Assembly (NCBI GenBank): GCA_900470285.1
Contig: UCAG01000001.1
Location: forward strand, 124,001 to 188,000
Length of the DNA: 64,000 nucleotides
Direction of reading: 5' to 3'
Source of the DNA: Hyphomicrobiales bacterium
GTDB taxonomy: Bacteria; Pseudomonadota; Alphaproteobacteria; Rhizobiales; Rhizobiaceae
Part shown: in pieces, positions 1 through 9,289 of the stretch
How positions within the stretch are numbered: the first letter of the stretch is position 1
Layout of the letters: each line of letters begins with the position of its first letter
Translations under genes and position numbers: made by a program
The notes under the pieces: generated by a model
The model's input: only the letters and a program-made list of their open reading frames with translations
Database searches by the model: none
What the model was told of the DNA's origin: nothing

Positions 1-681
<681 letters not shown>

Positions 682-712
682 TCAAAACCGACACTATTCC
701 ACACCGGCAAAA

Positions 713-1372
713 TCAGGCGCCGGCCTTATTTCCGTAAAGAGCAAAAAACTGTCGTGTTGCCGTTCTGGCATCGCGGATAATTTCTGCATCACTGACCTCA
801 TGGCGGTCGCCGAGCAGCAGACGGATCTGCATGTCGCGCACCACAAGGCCGAAGAACGAGGCAAAAGCCTCATCAATATCATCAAAGTCCAGCAGGCCTG
901 CATCGCGGCCGGTCTCAAGTACCGGCTTGAGACGACGCGCCATAGCGATCGGACCATTATTCAGCACGATCTCACCGAGATCCGACTTACCGGAACCCGC
1001 ATGGCTGACCGCTAAACGGTTCAGTGCGATGGATGTGCAGCCGGACAGAACCAGCAGCCAGTCGCGGGCAAAATGCTCCAGACTGGTAAAGAGCGATTCT
1101 TCATCCAGCCCTTCCCGTGCCACCGGCACAACACGCACTTTCGACGCCTGCCACTGCACAGTTGCGGTCAGCAAGCCGTCACGATCGGTGAACCATTTAT
1201 ATAGTGTTTCCTTGGAGCAGCTTGCACGCCGTGCAACACCCGCCATCGTAAGACTGTCACCACCCTCAACGAGGAGCTCCAGCGCGGCATTCAGCACATC
1301 CTTCTGACGATCTGTCAGCTCTGTGCCTGTTCCGACATTGCTCACGACATTCTCAGGTTGCTGCAACTGCAC
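713..1372 (-). CDS. TetR/AcrR-family transcriptional regulator
   Basis: A 219-residue DNA-binding repressor-like protein. Residues about 22-68 form the TetR helix-turn-helix (TDRQKDVLNAALELLVEGG, LTMAGVARRASCSKETLYKWF), with the family-typical YKWF recognition-helix end. The C-terminal ligand domain resembles AefR-type regulators (FARDWLLVLSG, GLVVRDMQIRLLLGD). The start is probably GTG at 1372, since AAGGAG lies nine bases before it and no better ATG follows. A perfect palindrome sits about 60 bp upstream and may be its own operator, so autoregulation is likely (inference). Target genes are unknown; no drug pump is adjacent, and the downstream neighbour is ilvC, which keeps its own ribosome site. 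Confidence 0.9.
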   Translation of the reverse strand: MQLQQPENVVSNVGTGTELTDRQKDVLNAALELLVEGGDSLTMAGVARRASCSKETLYKWFTDRDGLLTATVQWQASKVRVVPVAREGLDEESLFTSLEHFARDWLLVLSGCTSIALNRLAVSHAGSGKSDLGEIVLNNGPIAMARRLKPVLETGRDAGLLDFDDIDEAFASFFGLVVRDMQIRLLLGDRHEVSDAEIIRDARTATRQFFALYGNKAGA

Positions 1373-1431
1373 GCTTCCACGCTCCTTAATTCTTGTCTGA
1401 ACAGCAGCCTGACGAGATTCTCATCGTGCGT

Positions 1432-1446
1432 ACCGTACGTTACGGT
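1432..1446. promoter_or_regulatory. palindromic operator candidate ACCGTA-N3-TACGGT
   Basis: A perfect inverted repeat with 6-bp arms around CGT. It lies about 60 bp upstream of the GTG start of the TetR gene and downstream of the kup terminator, where that gene's promoter must be. TetR repressors commonly bind such short palindromes in their own promoters; the assignment to this protein is inference. Confidence 0.55.
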
Positions 1447-1513
1447 TCGGACTATGCCGCCAGTTTTACAACAATGCAAGAGGGATTTTATGCTGAAACA
1501 AATTTTATAGGCT

Positions 1514-1545
1514 ATTTCCCCTGCCCGCTACAGGCAGGGGAAAAT
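1514..1545 (-). terminator. rho-independent terminator of kup
   Basis: GGCAGGGG and CCCCTGCC arms around a 7-base loop, flanked by A/T runs on both sides, about 95 bp past the kup stop codon. It separates kup from the TetR gene. The near symmetry means it could also act in the opposite direction. Confidence 0.75.
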
Positions 1546-1637
1546 AATACAGCATTCTAAACACCGCAAAGGCCGGCTCATGCCTGAGGCCAATATTGCC
1601 ATTAGCAACCATGTCCGGTGTCTTTTTGGCCAGACAC

Positions 1638-3587
1638 TCAGAGATTAACCTGTGTACCGATCTCCACCACACGACCAGTCGGAATCTGGAAATATTCCGT
1701 GGCATCTGATGCACTGCGGGCAAGCGTAATAAATAATTTTGCCTGCCAGAGCGGCATTGGTGAACGCGGAGAAATACGCAAGACGCGTCGCGACAGGAAG
1801 AATGACGTAGTCATGATGTCATATTTCCAGCCAAGCTTGCGGCAGATCCCCAGCGCACGCGGAATATTAGGCGACTGCATATAGCCGAAAGTCAGCGTCA
1901 CCTGCATAAACCGGTCGCTATATTGCGATACGCGCGCACGGTCATCCTCAGCCACCCAAGGGCGCGGAGCTGTCACCACGGTCAGGATCACATTGTTCTC
2001 GTGCAGAACCTTGTAATGTTTGAGGCTGTGCATCAGAGCAGTCGGCACACTGGACGGATCACCGGTCAGGAACACCGCCGTGCCGGGCACGATAACAGGC
2101 TCCTTACGCGCCATCTGGCTGACAATAATATCCAGCGGCACTTCTGTTTTACGGGTTTTCTGAAACAGATGACGGCTACCGCGCACCCATGTCCACATTA
2201 CCAGCAGCACCAGCGCGGCCACCACAATCGATGCCCAGCCGCCCTGATGCACTTTGACCAGATTAGCACTGAAGAACATCAGATCAACAATAGCGAAACC
2301 GGCAATCGTCAGCACCACAACCGGCAGGCTCCATTTCCAGAGACGACGCATAACAAAGAACAGCAGGGTTGTTGTCACAAGCATATTACCGGTAACCGCG
2401 ATACCATAGGCTGCAGCCAGATTTGTCGATTTCTGGAAGGTCACCACCAGCAGAACAACGGCAATACCAAGCAGCATATTAATGCGAGGCATATAAATCT
2501 GGCCATGCAATGTTTCAGATGTATGCAGCACTTCAAGCCTTGGCAGAATATTCAGCTGCACCGCCTGCCGCGCCAGCGAATAAGTACCGGTCAAAACCGC
2601 CTGACTGGCAATAACTGTTGCAACAGTTGCCAGTAGCACCATCGGCAGCAGTGCCCAATGCGGCATCATCTGGAAAAACGGATTGCGTACTTCCTCACCG
2701 CCCGCAGCGCTATGCGTCAGAATGAAAGCACCCTGCCCGAAATAATTGAGGATCAGGCTCGGAAACACAATCCACAGCCATGCCCGCACGATCGGCTTGC
2801 GGCCGAAATGACCGAGATCGGCATAAAGCGCTTCGGCACCGGTAACCGCCAGAAAGATCGCACCGATCGTAGCAAAGGACGTGGCCGGATTACCGCCAAG
2901 AAATGCAAAGGCGTAATAAGGATTAAGCCCGGCCAGAATGCCCGGATCATCAAAAATATGGATAAAACCTGTGAGGCCAAGCGCCAGAAACCAGATCAGC
3001 ATCACTGGCCCGAAAATACTCGCCATACGTCCTGTGCCATGCTTCTGAACAAAAAACAGCACAACCAGAATAGTGATCGTAATCGGCACGACATAGGGCG
3101 TCATATCCGGCGCAACAATTTCCAGCCCTTCCACTGCGGAAAGTACAGAAATTGCCGGTGTAATCACCGCATCACCAAAGAACAGTGACGCACCGACAAT
3201 ACCGATACCTAGAATAATATCCGGCCGATTGGCAAAACTGGAGCGTACCAGTGCCATCAGCGAGAGAATACCACCTTCGCCATTATTGTCCGCACGCAGC
3301 ACAAACAGCACATATTTCACGGTCACAATCAGCGCCAGTGACCAGACGATCAGGGAGATCACACCAAGAATTTCAATGCGCAACAAATTGCCGTCGGTGA
3401 TAGAAGCATGCAGTGCTTCACGAAATGCATAAATCGGGCTTGTACCGATATCGCCATAGACGACGCCAAGCGCGCCCATCATTAAAAGCTTCAGATTTCC
3501 CGAATGATTATGAGGATCTACAAGTTCCTCATCTGCGCTGACCGGCGCATCCTGATTGGCAATATCTTCACGCTGCGCCTGATTCAT
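1638..3587 (-). CDS. kup: KUP-family low-affinity potassium transporter
   Basis: Inner-membrane K+ uptake protein of 649 residues, close to the usual 620-650 of the family. The N-terminal segment LKLLMMGALGVVYGDIGTSPIYAFREA (about residues 32-58) carries the diagnostic GDIGTSP motif. About twelve hydrophobic helices follow, with ADNNGEGGILSLMALV, FFGDAVITPAISVLSAVEG and GAEALYADLGHFGRKPI typical of KUP proteins, then a soluble C-terminal region ending in QVNL. It stands alone, with 279 bp to pdxJ upstream and its own terminator downstream. Energy coupling by H+ symport is family knowledge. Confidence 0.96.
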   Translation of the reverse strand: MNQAQREDIANQDAPVSADEELVDPHNHSGNLKLLMMGALGVVYGDIGTSPIYAFREALHASITDGNLLRIEILGVISLIVWSLALIVTVKYVLFVLRADNNGEGGILSLMALVRSSFANRPDIILGIGIVGASLFFGDAVITPAISVLSAVEGLEIVAPDMTPYVVPITITILVVLFFVQKHGTGRMASIFGPVMLIWFLALGLTGFIHIFDDPGILAGLNPYYAFAFLGGNPATSFATIGAIFLAVTGAEALYADLGHFGRKPIVRAWLWIVFPSLILNYFGQGAFILTHSAAGGEEVRNPFFQMMPHWALLPMVLLATVATVIASQAVLTGTYSLARQAVQLNILPRLEVLHTSETLHGQIYMPRINMLLGIAVVLLVVTFQKSTNLAAAYGIAVTGNMLVTTTLLFFVMRRLWKWSLPVVVLTIAGFAIVDLMFFSANLVKVHQGGWASIVVAALVLLVMWTWVRGSRHLFQKTRKTEVPLDIIVSQMARKEPVIVPGTAVFLTGDPSSVPTALMHSLKHYKVLHENNVILTVVTAPRPWVAEDDRARVSQYSDRFMQVTLTFGYMQSPNIPRALGICRKLGWKYDIMTTSFFLSRRVLRISPRSPMPLWQAKLFITLARSASDATEYFQIPTGRVVEIGTQVNL

Positions 3588-3763
3588 AAAATACCTTTAA
3601 ATACCTTTTGATACAGAATGAGCACAGATAGCCGGATATGAAGACAAGAAAACAGGCTGATCCGGTGCTCAGTATAACCATGTTCCGGACATAAAGAAAA
3701 CCGCCGGAAAGGCCGTATATAAATGCTCAATTTTGCACAAAAACAATGTGCATCAATGCATAA

Positions 3764-3808
3764 CTGCCCTGATGAGGCATCACAAATACGGATAGCTCAT
3801 CAGGGCAG
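3764..3808. other. hairpin between pdxJ and kup
   Basis: Perfect 13-bp arms, CTGCCCTGATGAG and its complement, around a 19-base loop. It lies 58 bp past the pdxJ stop and about 177 bp before the kup start. No long U-run follows on the minus strand, so it may be a weak pdxJ terminator, a folded kup leader or a mobile palindrome. The rest of the 279-bp gap also holds TGCACA-N7-TGTGCA and must contain the kup promoter, which I could not pin down. Confidence 0.5.
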
Positions 3809-3866
3809 AAATTAAACAAAATCAAAATATTAAAAGAAAAAACTGAATCAAAACACAAAAAGCACT

Positions 3867-4604
3867 TTAGCCGAGTGCTTTGATAAAACGTTGCACCGAC
3901 TGGCGCATACCATATTCCAGTGCATCTGCCGTCAGACCATGCCCGATTGAAACCTCGCTCAATGTCGGCATGACTTTTACCAGTGCGGGCAGATTGGCAA
4001 CGGTCAGATCATGCCCCGCATTAATGCCCAATCCAAGCTCCACAGCCTTCAAAGCCGCGCGTTCCAGCAAGGCCAGTTCATGCGCCTGCATCTTTGGATC
4101 TGCATAGGCACCGCCATAAGGACCAGTGAAAAATTCCACACGGTCGGCACCGGTCTCTTTCGCAATCTCAAGACCATCCGGTGTCGGATCAGCAAACATT
4201 GAAACACGCATACTGCGTGCTTTCAGCCGCTTGGTCACTTCGCTTAGGCGTGTTTTATGCTTGGCAAAATCCCAGCCGTGATCCGAGGTATTCTGCGCCG
4301 GATCATCTGGCACCAGTGTCACCTGTTCAGGCTCGTGTTGTTCCACCAGTGCCAGAAATTCCTCTGACGGATAGCCCTCAATATTGAATTCAGCCTGAGG
4401 GAACTCATCATCTATCAGTGCACGGATATCTGCCAGATCAGAAAAACGGATATGGCGCTGATCAGGGCGCGGATGCACAGTCAGACCGGAAGCACCGGCA
4501 TCAAGCGCAACACGTCCCAAGCCTGTCACACTCGGCCAAGGCAGATCACGGCGGTTACGCAACATTGCCACCGCATTAAGATTAACCGACAGAGTTGCAA
4601 CCAT
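3867..4604 (-). CDS. pdxJ: pyridoxine 5'-phosphate synthase
   Basis: Condenses 3-amino-2-oxopropyl phosphate with deoxyxylulose 5-phosphate to give pyridoxine 5'-phosphate, the last ring-forming step of the DXP-dependent vitamin B6 route. The 245-residue TIM barrel begins with [15 protein letters not shown], followed by [16 protein letters not shown] (residues about 37-52), the catalytic-region [10 protein letters not shown], and [19 protein letters not shown]. The C-terminal phosphate-binding part reads [11 protein letters not shown] and [16 protein letters not shown]. Length is as expected for the family. The gene is 24 bp downstream of the helicase gene on the same strand; no functional link to it is evident. 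Confidence 0.97.
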   Translation of the reverse strand: MVATLSVNLNAVAMLRNRRDLPWPSVTGLGRVALDAGASGLTVHPRPDQRHIRFSDLADIRALIDDEFPQAEFNIEGYPSEEFLALVEQHEPEQVTLVPDDPAQNTSDHGWDFAKHKTRLSEVTKRLKARSMRVSMFADPTPDGLEIAKETGADRVEFFTGPYGGAYADPKMQAHELALLERAALKAVELGLGINAGHDLTVANLPALVKVMPTLSEVSIGHGLTADALEYGMRQSVQRFIKALG

Positions 4605-4628
4605 GATCCGAGCTCCCTGCTATATTTA

Positions 4629-5756
4629 TTAGCGAACGATTGTTAGTTTTTCCGCCGCACGGGTAATTGCCGTATAGAGCCAACGCTCACGCGTATCGCG
4701 GAAAGCATAGCTCTCATCAAACAACACCACATTATTCCACTGCGAGCCCTGCGCCTTATGGGTGGTCAGCGCATAGCCATAGTCAAAATCATCAAAACGC
4801 TTTTTAGTCTGCCACGGAATTTCCGCATCAGGATCTTCAAACTGCGCCTTCAGAAGCTTGATCTTGGCAACACCGCGACCCGGCTCTTCATCCTCCGGTG
4901 CAATCAGCAAATTAATGCCGGGCTTCACGGTTTCCTTGGAAGATGTCATTACCTTCCAGAGCGAACCATTAAGCAGCCCCTTGGCCGGATCATTGCGCAG
5001 GCAAACCAGCTTATCACCGGATTGCGGATATTCTGCCGTAAAACCTTTGAGCTCGCGCAGCCGCTGATTATAACGCTTACGGGTGCGGTTAGTGCCGACA
5101 AGCACCTGATCGGCATCCAGCACCAGTTCCTGATTAACTTCCGCCTTGCTGATGACCCGTGCGGCACCGTAATCGCCATAGGGGATTTCACGACCTTCAC
5201 GCACATCCAGTGCCAAACGAATAATCGGATTATCCTGCGCCTGACGGTGAATTTCTGTCAGCAAATAATCCGGCTCATGTTCGGTAAAGAAGCCACCGCC
5301 GCTGATCGGTGGCAACTGCCCCGGATCACCCAGCACCAGAATAGGTGTGCCGAATGTCATCAAATCGCGGCCAAGCTGCTCATCGACCATAGAACATTCA
5401 TCAACAACAATCAGTGCAGCTTTGGCAACAGGGCTTTGACGGTTGAGCGAAAAGGTCGGCGAGATCGAGGTCTTACCGGTTGTTTCGTCTTCAATCGCCT
5501 CTTCACCTTTCGGGCGATAAATCAGCGAATGCAGCGTGCGGGCATTACTCGCACCTTTGGAGCGCAAGACCTGAGCCGCTTTACCGGTGAAAGCCGCAAA
5601 CTGCACCTCACCATCCACATGCTCTGCGAAATAGCGCGCAAGCGTGGTCTTACCCGTTCCCGCATAGCCAAAAAGGCGAAATATCGGTGAACGGCCTTTA
5701 GCCAACCATTGCGCTACAGCCTGCAGCGCGTTGTCCTGTTCCGGTGAAAATTCCAT
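4629..5756 (-). CDS. RecD-like AAA ATPase/DNA helicase
   Basis: A 375-residue superfamily 1 helicase-type ATPase. Visible motifs are Walker A GYAGTGKTTLARYF (about residues 30-43), Walker B LIVVDECSMVDE (about 114-125), a GDPGQLPPI motif III (about 143-151), LLTEIHRQAQDNPIIRLA, and the UvrD-like C-terminal ALTTHKAQGSQWNNVVLFDES with AITRAAEKL at the end. These match the stand-alone RecD-like/Dda-like helicases, which lack the long N-terminal domain of RecD2. Substrate and partner are unknown; RecB or RecC homologues are not present in the window. It is followed 24 bp later by pdxJ. Confidence 0.88.
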   Translation of the reverse strand: MEFSPEQDNALQAVAQWLAKGRSPIFRLFGYAGTGKTTLARYFAEHVDGEVQFAAFTGKAAQVLRSKGASNARTLHSLIYRPKGEEAIEDETTGKTSISPTFSLNRQSPVAKAALIVVDECSMVDEQLGRDLMTFGTPILVLGDPGQLPPISGGGFFTEHEPDYLLTEIHRQAQDNPIIRLALDVREGREIPYGDYGAARVISKAEVNQELVLDADQVLVGTNRTRKRYNQRLRELKGFTAEYPQSGDKLVCLRNDPAKGLLNGSLWKVMTSSKETVKPGINLLIAPEDEEPGRGVAKIKLLKAQFEDPDAEIPWQTKKRFDDFDYGYALTTHKAQGSQWNNVVLFDESYAFRDTRERWLYTAITRAAEKLTIVR

Positions 5757-5814
5757 TATGCCTCTGCCATCATGCCTTCCATTGACCGGATTCGTCCCGA
5801 AAGAGCAAGGTTTA

Positions 5815-6417
5815 TCACTTCAGCATCGGCCACAGGCTGACCACCAGCAGAGCCGCCATCGTCAGATTGAACCATTTAAGACGCACCGGATCTTCCAGCC
5901 ACTGGCGCAGCAGACTGCCAAAGGCTGCCCATGACGACACGCTCGGCACATTAATGACTGCAAACACAACACCGATCAGCAGCACGGAAAGCGAATAGGC
6001 ATCATGCACTGTATAGCTCGCCATTGCTGTCACGGCCATCACCCATGCTTTTGGATTCACCCACTGAAACAGCCATGCCTGCATGAAACTCATCGGCTGA
6101 GCAGTTTCATCATCAACACGACCGACAGACGTCGATGTGGCGATTTTATAGGCCAGATAGAGCATATAGGCACCGCCGGCGAATTTCAGCCCTACATACA
6201 GCGCCGGCGCGGTTTCGAGCACAGCTCCCAGACCATAGCCGACACCAAGCAGAAGTGACAAAAAGCCGATGCCAATTCCCAGCATATGCGGAATGGTACG
6301 GCGGAAACCGAAATTCACGCCGGAAGCCAGCAACATCAGATTATTCGGCCCCGGTGTGATGGATGTCACAAAGGCAAACACCACCAAGGCCATAAAAACA
6401 TCATAAGAAAGCAACAT
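5815..6417 (-). CDS. LysE/RhtB-family amino acid exporter
   Basis: Inner-membrane translocator of 200 residues with about six helices. The family signature FAFVTSITPGPNNLMLLASG is at residues 15-34, and the conserved AWLFQWVNPKAWVMAVTA segment is at about 114-131. Such proteins export amino acids or homoserine derivatives; the substrate here cannot be told from sequence. It is transcribed in the same direction as ilvIH but separated from ilvH by a hairpin, so it probably has its own promoter. The helicase gene starts 58 bp beyond its stop. Confidence 0.92.
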   Translation of the reverse strand: MLLSYDVFMALVVFAFVTSITPGPNNLMLLASGVNFGFRRTIPHMLGIGIGFLSLLLGVGYGLGAVLETAPALYVGLKFAGGAYMLYLAYKIATSTSVGRVDDETAQPMSFMQAWLFQWVNPKAWVMAVTAMASYTVHDAYSLSVLLIGVVFAVINVPSVSSWAAFGSLLRQWLEDPVRLKWFNLTMAALLVVSLWPMLK

Positions 6418-6446
6418 CTTGAAAACGCTCTCATTGCAAAGAACAA

Positions 6447-6477
6447 CACCGCTGTCTCTATGCGGAGAACAGCGGTG
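6447..6477 (-). terminator. hairpin after ilvH
   Basis: CACCGCTGT and ACAGCGGTG arms around a 13-base loop, 28 bp beyond the ilvH stop. No strong U-run follows on the minus strand, so termination here is moderately supported. A closely similar stem, CACCGCTG with a CTCT...AGAG interior, occurs at 52286-52330 after murB. Confidence 0.55.
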
Positions 6478-6504
6478 CCGCTTTCAATCACTTATCAGAA
6501 AGAA

Positions 6505-7077
6505 CTACATTCCTTCTGCACCGCGGATCATAGCAGCTACGCCGGTACGGCAAACCTCAATCAAACCGAGCGGCTTCATAATCGCGATAAATTGATCAAT
6601 CTTCGCGCCCTTACCGGTAATTTCAAAAATGAAATGCTCGACCGTTGCATCCACAACTTTGGCTTTGAAAGCATCAGCCAGACGCAGCATTTCTGCACGG
6701 TCATCACCTTTGCCAACCACTTTGATCAGCGCCAGTTCACGTTCAACCGGACGCTCATGACCAAGCTGCTGGGCATGATAGGTCAGATCAACCACGCGAT
6801 GCACCGGAACAATACGTTCCAGCGAGTGACGGATCTGATCCAGCACATTGGCTGTGCCGCGCGTTACAATGGTAATCCGCGACAGATGCTTTTCGTGCTC
6901 GGTTTCAGAAACCGTCAGGCTTTCAATATTGTAACCGCGACCGGAAAACAGGCCGATAACACGGGCAAGAACCCCCGGTTCGTTATCAACCAGTACCGAT
7001 AGTGTATGTGTTTCAACTAGCTGGGTTTCTTCGGTCAGAAAGTAAGCTGAACCGGAAGCTGCATTTTGTGCGTTCAT
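6505..7077 (-). CDS. ilvH: acetolactate synthase, small regulatory subunit
   Basis: Regulatory subunit that binds the large subunit and confers valine feedback control. From ATG at 7077 the product is 190 residues and starts MNAQNAASGSAYF. The N-terminal ACT domain reads ETHTLSVLVDNEPGVLARVIGLFSGRGYNIESLTV (about residues 21-55), and the C-terminal half has HFIFEITGKGAKIDQFI and LIEVCRTGVAAMIRG. The frame stays open 34 codons further upstream into ilvI, but that extension does not look like protein and the ACT alignment supports 7077. It lies 22 bp after the ilvI stop, in one operon under the attenuator upstream of ilvI. Confidence 0.96.
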   Translation of the reverse strand: MNAQNAASGSAYFLTEETQLVETHTLSVLVDNEPGVLARVIGLFSGRGYNIESLTVSETEHEKHLSRITIVTRGTANVLDQIRHSLERIVPVHRVVDLTYHAQQLGHERPVERELALIKVVGKGDDRAEMLRLADAFKAKVVDATVEHFIFEITGKGAKIDQFIAIMKPLGLIEVCRTGVAAMIRGAEGM

Positions 7078-7099
7078 AATGAATATCCTTGTTCCGGTA

Positions 7100-8914
7100 T
7101 TAGACGAGGTGACGGTCTTTAGCGTCAATGGCATTGGCAACAGCTTCATCCGTCGCTTCATCCGGCAACAGCATTTCATTATGCGCCTTGCCTGAAGGGA
7201 TCATCGGGAAGCAGTTCGCCAGATTGGCAACGTGACAGTCAAAAATCACCGGGCCGTCTGTTTCAATCATTTTCATGATTGCATCATCCAGCTCATCCGG
7301 CTTGGAGCAACGGATACCAGTGCCGCCATAGGCTTCAGCCAGTTTAACAAAGTCCGGCATCGCTTCTGTATAAGAATGCGACAGACGGTTACCGTGCAAC
7401 AGCTGCTGCCACTGGCGCACCATGCCCATATACTGGTTATTCAGAATGAAAATCTTGATCGGCGCATTATGCTGAATGGCCGCTGACATTTCCTGAATAC
7501 ACATCTGTACCGAAGCATCACCGGCAATATCAATCACCAGCGCATCCGGATGGGCAATCTGCACACCCAATGCCGCAGGCAGACCATAGCCCATGGTGCC
7601 CAGGCCACCGGAAGTCATCCAGTGATGCGGCTCCTCGAATTTCATAAATTGTGCAGCCCACATCTGGTGCTGACCAACCTCTGTAGTGATGTAGGTCTTG
7701 CGATCCTGTGTCAGTTCCTGCAGACGCTCCAGCGCATATTGCGGCATAATCACATCGCGGCTGTGCTTATAGGCCAGCGAATTGCGCGCACGCCATTTAT
7801 TGATCTGCTGCCACCATGCGCTCATGTCCTTTTTGTCAGGACGCTGGGCAGAGGCACGGTACTGGCGCACCATATCTTCCAGAACATGCGCAACATCACC
7901 GATAATCGGCACATCCACACGAACGGTCTTGTTGATCGAAGACGGGTCAATATCAATGTGGATCTTCTTGGAATTCGGCGAGAAAGCATCAAGACGACCG
8001 GTGATGCGGTCATCAAAACGCGCGCCGATACACAGCATAACATCGCATTCATGCATGGTCATATTGGCTTCGAATGTGCCATGCATGCCGAGCATACCCA
8101 GCCAGTTCTTGCCCGATGCCGGATAAGCACCCAGCCCCATCAGCGTAGATGTGATCGGAAAATCAGTGATCTCAACCAGTTCACGCAGCAGTTTCGAGGC
8201 TTCAAGGCCGGAATTGATAACGCCGCCGCCGGAATAGATAACCGGCTTCTTCGCATTGGCCAGCAGTTCAACAGCAGTACGGATAGCACTCTGATCGCCG
8301 TTCAGAACCGGATTATAGCTGGTGCGCGGGCTGGTTGCCGGTGGCGTATACATACCGGTGGCGAACTGGATGTTTTTCGGAATATCGATAACAACAGGAC
8401 CCGGACGACCGGTACGTGCCACATGGAACGCCTCGTGCAGAACGCGCGCCAGATCATTCACATCCTTAACCAGCCAGTTATGCTTGGTGCAAGGGCGGGT
8501 AATGCCGACCGTATCAGCTTCCTGAAACGCATCTGTACCAATGAGGCTGGTCGGAACCTGACCCGTGATGCAAACCAGCGGGATGGAATCCATCAGCGCA
8601 TCCTGCAACGGTGTTACCGCATTGGTAGCACCCGGACCGGAGGTTACCAGCATAACACCGACTTTGCCGGTTGAGCGGGCATAGCCTTCAGCTGCATGGC
8701 CTGCGCCCTGCTCGTGACGCACCAGAATATGCTCGACTTTATCCTGCTGAAACAACTCGTCATAGATCGGAAGTACCGCACCGCCCGGATAGCCGAAAAT
8801 ATGCTCAACGCCCTGATCGATCAGCGCCTGCACAACCATTTCCGCACCGGTCATTTCCCGTTTGCCGGTTTCGTTCTGCGCTGCGGCTGTGGTGCCACTT
8901 GTATCTGTACTCAT
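7100..8914 (-). CDS. ilvI: acetolactate synthase, large catalytic subunit
   Basis: Thiamine-diphosphate enzyme that condenses pyruvate with pyruvate or 2-oxobutyrate, the first committed step of branched-chain amino acid synthesis. The 604-residue protein shows the N-terminal TPP domain GAEMVVQALIDQGVEHIFGYPGGAVLPIYDE with the catalytic Glu in RHEQGAGHAAEGYA (about residue 69). It also has a central FAD-binding domain (LLCIGARFDDR region) and the C-terminal TPP/Mg motif GDASVQMCIQEMSAAI followed by NNQYMGMVRQWQ. Length is usual for the family. It is the first structural gene of ilvIH, downstream of a leader peptide and terminator hairpin at 9012-9121, so expression is probably set by attenuation in response to Ile/Leu/Val-tRNA supply. 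Confidence 0.97.
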   Translation of the reverse strand: MSTDTSGTTAAAQNETGKREMTGAEMVVQALIDQGVEHIFGYPGGAVLPIYDELFQQDKVEHILVRHEQGAGHAAEGYARSTGKVGVMLVTSGPGATNAVTPLQDALMDSIPLVCITGQVPTSLIGTDAFQEADTVGITRPCTKHNWLVKDVNDLARVLHEAFHVARTGRPGPVVIDIPKNIQFATGMYTPPATSPRTSYNPVLNGDQSAIRTAVELLANAKKPVIYSGGGVINSGLEASKLLRELVEITDFPITSTLMGLGAYPASGKNWLGMLGMHGTFEANMTMHECDVMLCIGARFDDRITGRLDAFSPNSKKIHIDIDPSSINKTVRVDVPIIGDVAHVLEDMVRQYRASAQRPDKKDMSAWWQQINKWRARNSLAYKHSRDVIMPQYALERLQELTQDRKTYITTEVGQHQMWAAQFMKFEEPHHWMTSGGLGTMGYGLPAALGVQIAHPDALVIDIAGDASVQMCIQEMSAAIQHNAPIKIFILNNQYMGMVRQWQQLLHGNRLSHSYTEAMPDFVKLAEAYGGTGIRCSKPDELDDAIMKMIETDGPVIFDCHVANLANCFPMIPSGKAHNEMLLPDEATDEAVANAIDAKDRHLV

Positions 8915-9011
8915 TGTCTTTCGATGTCCCGTCTGCTGTTCCGGTGATTACTTCCCTGATATCCACCGGAAGTCCCGTACTGTTTAGCTATATTCGTTGT
9001 GTGAAGATAAT

Positions 9012-9034
9012 AAAAAAGGCCCCCTGAGGGAGCC
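9012..9034 (-). terminator. ilvIH attenuator (intrinsic terminator in the leader)
   Basis: On the minus strand the leader forms GGCTCCC-TCA-GGGGGCC followed by six U residues, a textbook terminator ending about 98 bp before the ilvI ATG. A second perfect hairpin, GGATGGT/ACCATCC at 9062-9078, overlaps the stop codon of the leader peptide. A spare GCTCCC copy between the two hairpins could take part in alternative pairing. Position and the uORF contents point to translational attenuation of transcription. Confidence 0.8.
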
Positions 9035-9067
9035 TGTGTTTCGCGCATGGGAGCTTTCGCCGGATGG

Positions 9068-9121
9068 TTACACCATCCTGCCCATACGCTTACCCACCAC
9101 GAGAATAATTTTCTTAGCCAT
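9068..9121 (-). CDS. ilvL: ilv leader peptide, 17 residues
   Basis: A short reading frame encodes MAKKIILVVGKRMGRMV and stops. Five consecutive residues, Ile-Ile-Leu-Val-Val, are exactly the products of the regulated pathway, as expected of a ribosome-sensing leader peptide. The stop codon lies within a perfect hairpin, and a U-tailed terminator follows 33 bp later. No Shine-Dalgarno sequence precedes the ATG; instead a -10-like TTTAAT ends 8 bases upstream, so the transcript may begin at the AUG itself. Leaderless leader peptides of this type are known for rhizobial trp attenuators; applying that here is inference. Confidence 0.8.
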   Translation of the reverse strand: MAKKIILVVGKRMGRMV

Positions 9122-9129
9122 AAGGGGAG

Positions 9130-9156
9130 ATTAAACAGCTGTTTTTTTCACGTCAA
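9130..9156 (-). promoter_or_regulatory. candidate ilvIH promoter
   Basis: On the minus strand TTGACG (9151-9156) and TTTAAT (9130-9135) are separated by 15 bases, which is short. Transcription would start about at 9121, the A of the leader-peptide ATG. An AAACAGCTGTTT palindrome lies in the spacer. A second TTGACA about 60 bp further upstream has no good partner. Confidence 0.45.
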
Positions 9157-9289
9157 TGGCAAAAAACGTAATCTTGTTATTTTCTTTGCCAGTCTGCGCA
9201 GAAAAACACTCTGTTATGTCAAGCTTGCACCATTCGTGAATCTATCAAGCAGACAAGACATGTAAGCCATTGAAAGATATTAAAGAAAA

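Noticed and set aside
7078-7179. N-terminal extension of ilvH
   Set aside because: The extra 34 codons overlap ilvI and do not align with the ACT-domain protein; the ATG at 7077 fits the usual N terminus.
7550-8674. A 374-codon open frame on the plus strand over ilvI
   Set aside because: Antisense shadow of a strongly conserved enzyme gene; amino-acid composition (His, Arg, Thr rich) is atypical of proteins.
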